The notes beneath the pieces were generated by a model that saw only the letters and a list, made by a program, of their open reading frames with translations, was not told where the DNA came from and did no database searches. Both the position numbers and the translations under genes were made by a program. Below, in pieces: positions 62,529-64,000 of a stretch of 64,000 nt of DNA. Source of the stretch: Lithodes maja (taxonomy: Eukaryota > Arthropoda > Malacostraca > Decapoda > Lithodidae); NCBI GenBank assembly GCA_037953745.1, contig JBAKBP010007389.1, positions 2,501 through 66,500 on the forward strand, read 5' to 3'. Within the stretch, counting starts at the first letter, position 1, and each line of letters opens with the position of its first letter.

Positions 62529-63891
62529 TTAACCCACTGGGCACCAGCTAATATATAATAAATGTACATTCTAGGCCCGAGCAAAAATTTAATTTTTTGT
62601 TCTCCCTAAAACAGCTTAAATAGTTAATTGAGAAATGAAGGGAAAAAAACAAAAACACTCACCTTGGTCATTTGAGGGTCCTAAGAGGGTGGGGGCCTCA
62701 GCCATCAGCTGATGCCGGGCGCCTTTTCAAACCTCCCGTGCCGGCACACCCCAGCTGGGCGAGGCAGCATGGCTGCTGTACGATGTCTCCAGTTTTTGAG
62801 TGACGGTTATTTACACCACCCGAGCATCATGTGTGCCTTCATAGTTCATATATTAGCAACATGTATCACATAATGTCATTGTAAGTGAAGTTACAGTGTG
62901 ATAAGTGCATAGATTCAAGTTTCATAAATGCCGACGAGTGGCAAGCCCCGTGGGCGTCCTGATTACCATGGCAACGGGCGGCCATCTTGGCCCAAGACGT
63001 ACACACGGCCAGCTGACTGACACCCCACTCCCCTTCACTTTCACTTTTATTGTGCTTCTCTCACACACTCTGTTTATTGATTTTATACTTTATCATATGT
63101 TTTATAGTTAGAATATGAGTTTTACACATTGTTTTAGGCACTTTTGACTTAGAAATATGAGTTTTCACATTGTATTTTTAGTGGGGAGAGTGTGAGGTGG
63201 TAGTGAAGGCAGGTTTGGGGGAGAACCACACCGCACTTGTTGTTGTGTAGCAACATGACACCTCTCATCCTCAGCTTGTCTCTTCTGACCCCTACGATGG
63301 CCTGGCGAAATTTTGAGGAATGCCATGGGGTCTGGGTCATCCTACTCCTCTTCTTCCCCACTTTGTGGGGAGTCAACTATGTCATAGGTAGCAGTGGGGG
63401 AGCGATACCCACTCTCCTCCCTTTGTTCCACCATCACTAGGCGACGAGGTAGGTCAGACATTCGCGAAGTCAACCAGAAAACTGTCATCCCCCCTCCTCC
63501 CGTGCGTCCCACTGCCCACTCCACACCACGGCTGGACTTGGAAGTTGCCAAGCATTGCCACTGTTTGGCAACATCATAAGCTATATATTCCATACAAATT
63601 TGAACCCTCTAGCTACCATAGGACATAGTAAATAAGGTTGCAAAAGGTGGTGAGATAAGTGGGTAAACTGGCGTTCCCCACCTGCGCGGCTGGACTTGGG
63701 GGTTGCCGAGTACCGCCACTGTTCGGCAACATCATAAGGTATATCCCATACAAATTTGAACCCTCTAGCTACCATAGGACAAGAGTCAATAAGGTCGAAA
63801 TTGCCGACGCAGTGCTGCGGCGCTGGGGTTTAGCGTTACAGTACATACATTGCCGACGCATATGCTGCGGCACTGGTACCTAGTGGGTTAA
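62529..63891. mobile_element. TTAA-flanked element P
   Basis: It begins TTAACCCACTGGGCACCAG and ends CTGGTACCTAGTGGGTTAA, giving a 15-bp inverted repeat with two mismatches. It shares one TTAA with the end of M7. A roughly 156-bp tandem duplication (GGCAACATCATAAG ... GCTACCATAGGAC) lies at 63,530-63,790, and two CGACGCA-TGCTGCGGC-type hairpins near 63,805 and 63,855. It has no transposase and is probably a non-autonomous piggyBac-type element. Confidence 0.65.
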
Positions 63892-63997
63892 GGAGACCAA
63901 CTTATGGGCTTCCAATCACACTTTTCTGATACGTTACCTGTCTGTGAATCTTGATAAACCATATGTACCTTGTGTAGCTTTACGGCAAAAGTTCTAA
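63892..63997 (+). pseudogene. DIRS element 3 recombinase, C-terminal end with catalytic Tyr
   Basis: ETNLWASNHTFLIRYLSV carries the nucleophilic Tyr (63,935-63,937); VALRQKF and the TAA at 63,995-63,997 follow. It aligns with the last 33 codons of the recombinase of element 1. Reading from 58,690 straight to here, with one TTAA kept, restores the frame. Confidence 0.85.
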
Positions 63998-64000
63998 AGT

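Larger units (their letters stand above)
58691..62532 (+). mobile_element. TTAA MITE-like element M7 hosting a LINE
   Basis: It begins TTAACCTAGTAAGTGCGCACC and ends GCACTTGACGGGTTAA. Without the LINE and one ACTGTTTC it is about 621 bp, close to M3 (629) and M5 (638), and has the same internal block order. It sits in the recombinase gene of DIRS element 3 between the HDLRK and RYLSV motifs. The inverted ends share AAGTGC. Confidence 0.65.

Noticed and set aside
1..64000. CRISPR array, bacterial operons, ribosomal RNA or tRNA genes
   Set aside because: No regular spacer array, no ribosome-binding-site-led gene clusters and no recognisable rRNA or cloverleaf were seen; the content is eukaryotic retroelements.

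Overview
The window is repeat-rich eukaryotic DNA with no host gene I can recognise. Nearly every coding stretch belongs to a transposable element: four DIRS-type (tyrosine-recombinase) retrotransposons, one Gypsy LTR element, at least five non-LTR families, a piggyBac-like transposon, SINE-like retroposons and a set of TTAA-flanked MITE-like elements. The mix of DIRS, RTE, I, L2-like and piggyBac-like elements suggests an arthropod, most likely a decapod crustacean. That placement is inference; nothing in the window proves it.

Layout. (1) 1-6,633: DIRS element 1 (gag, RT/RNase H, methyltransferase-like domain, tyrosine recombinase, palindromic 3' terminus); its left end lies outside the window. 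(2) 7,384-33,134: one RTE LINE copy on the minus strand, split into three collinear pieces. The first break holds a Gypsy element (7,943-16,483) with same-length, apparently identical 1,820-bp LTRs and a TCAC target duplication. The second break (17,510-32,204, flanked by ACTAC) holds DIRS element 2 with a 5-kb tandem-repeat leader, plus anonymous sequence. (3) 33,275-37,124: a pile-up of related TTAA-bounded MITE-like elements. (4) 37,125-63,997: DIRS element 3, 5'-truncated, whose recombinase gene is stretched over about 25 kb. It is broken once by a 19.26-kb insertion bounded by DIRS-type inverted termini (element D, 38,957-58,215) and once by two abutting TTAA elements, one of which carries a full-length RTE LINE with an open 1,003-codon ORF.

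Element D is the most unusual structure. Its termini and internal complementary region have DIRS architecture and it sits in its target without duplication, sharing only CTAAAT with it. Yet no DIRS gene is visible inside it. The interior holds a piggyBac-like pseudogene, SINEs, an L2-like LINE, a second LINE, an RTE fragment and a full-length I-like LINE with a 13-bp target duplication.

Most element genes carry stops or frameshifts. The youngest-looking insertions are the Gypsy element and the 3.2-kb RTE. The Gypsy element carries a diverged copy of its own LTR end plus primer-binding site inside its protease gene, so it was probably copied by proteins from another element.
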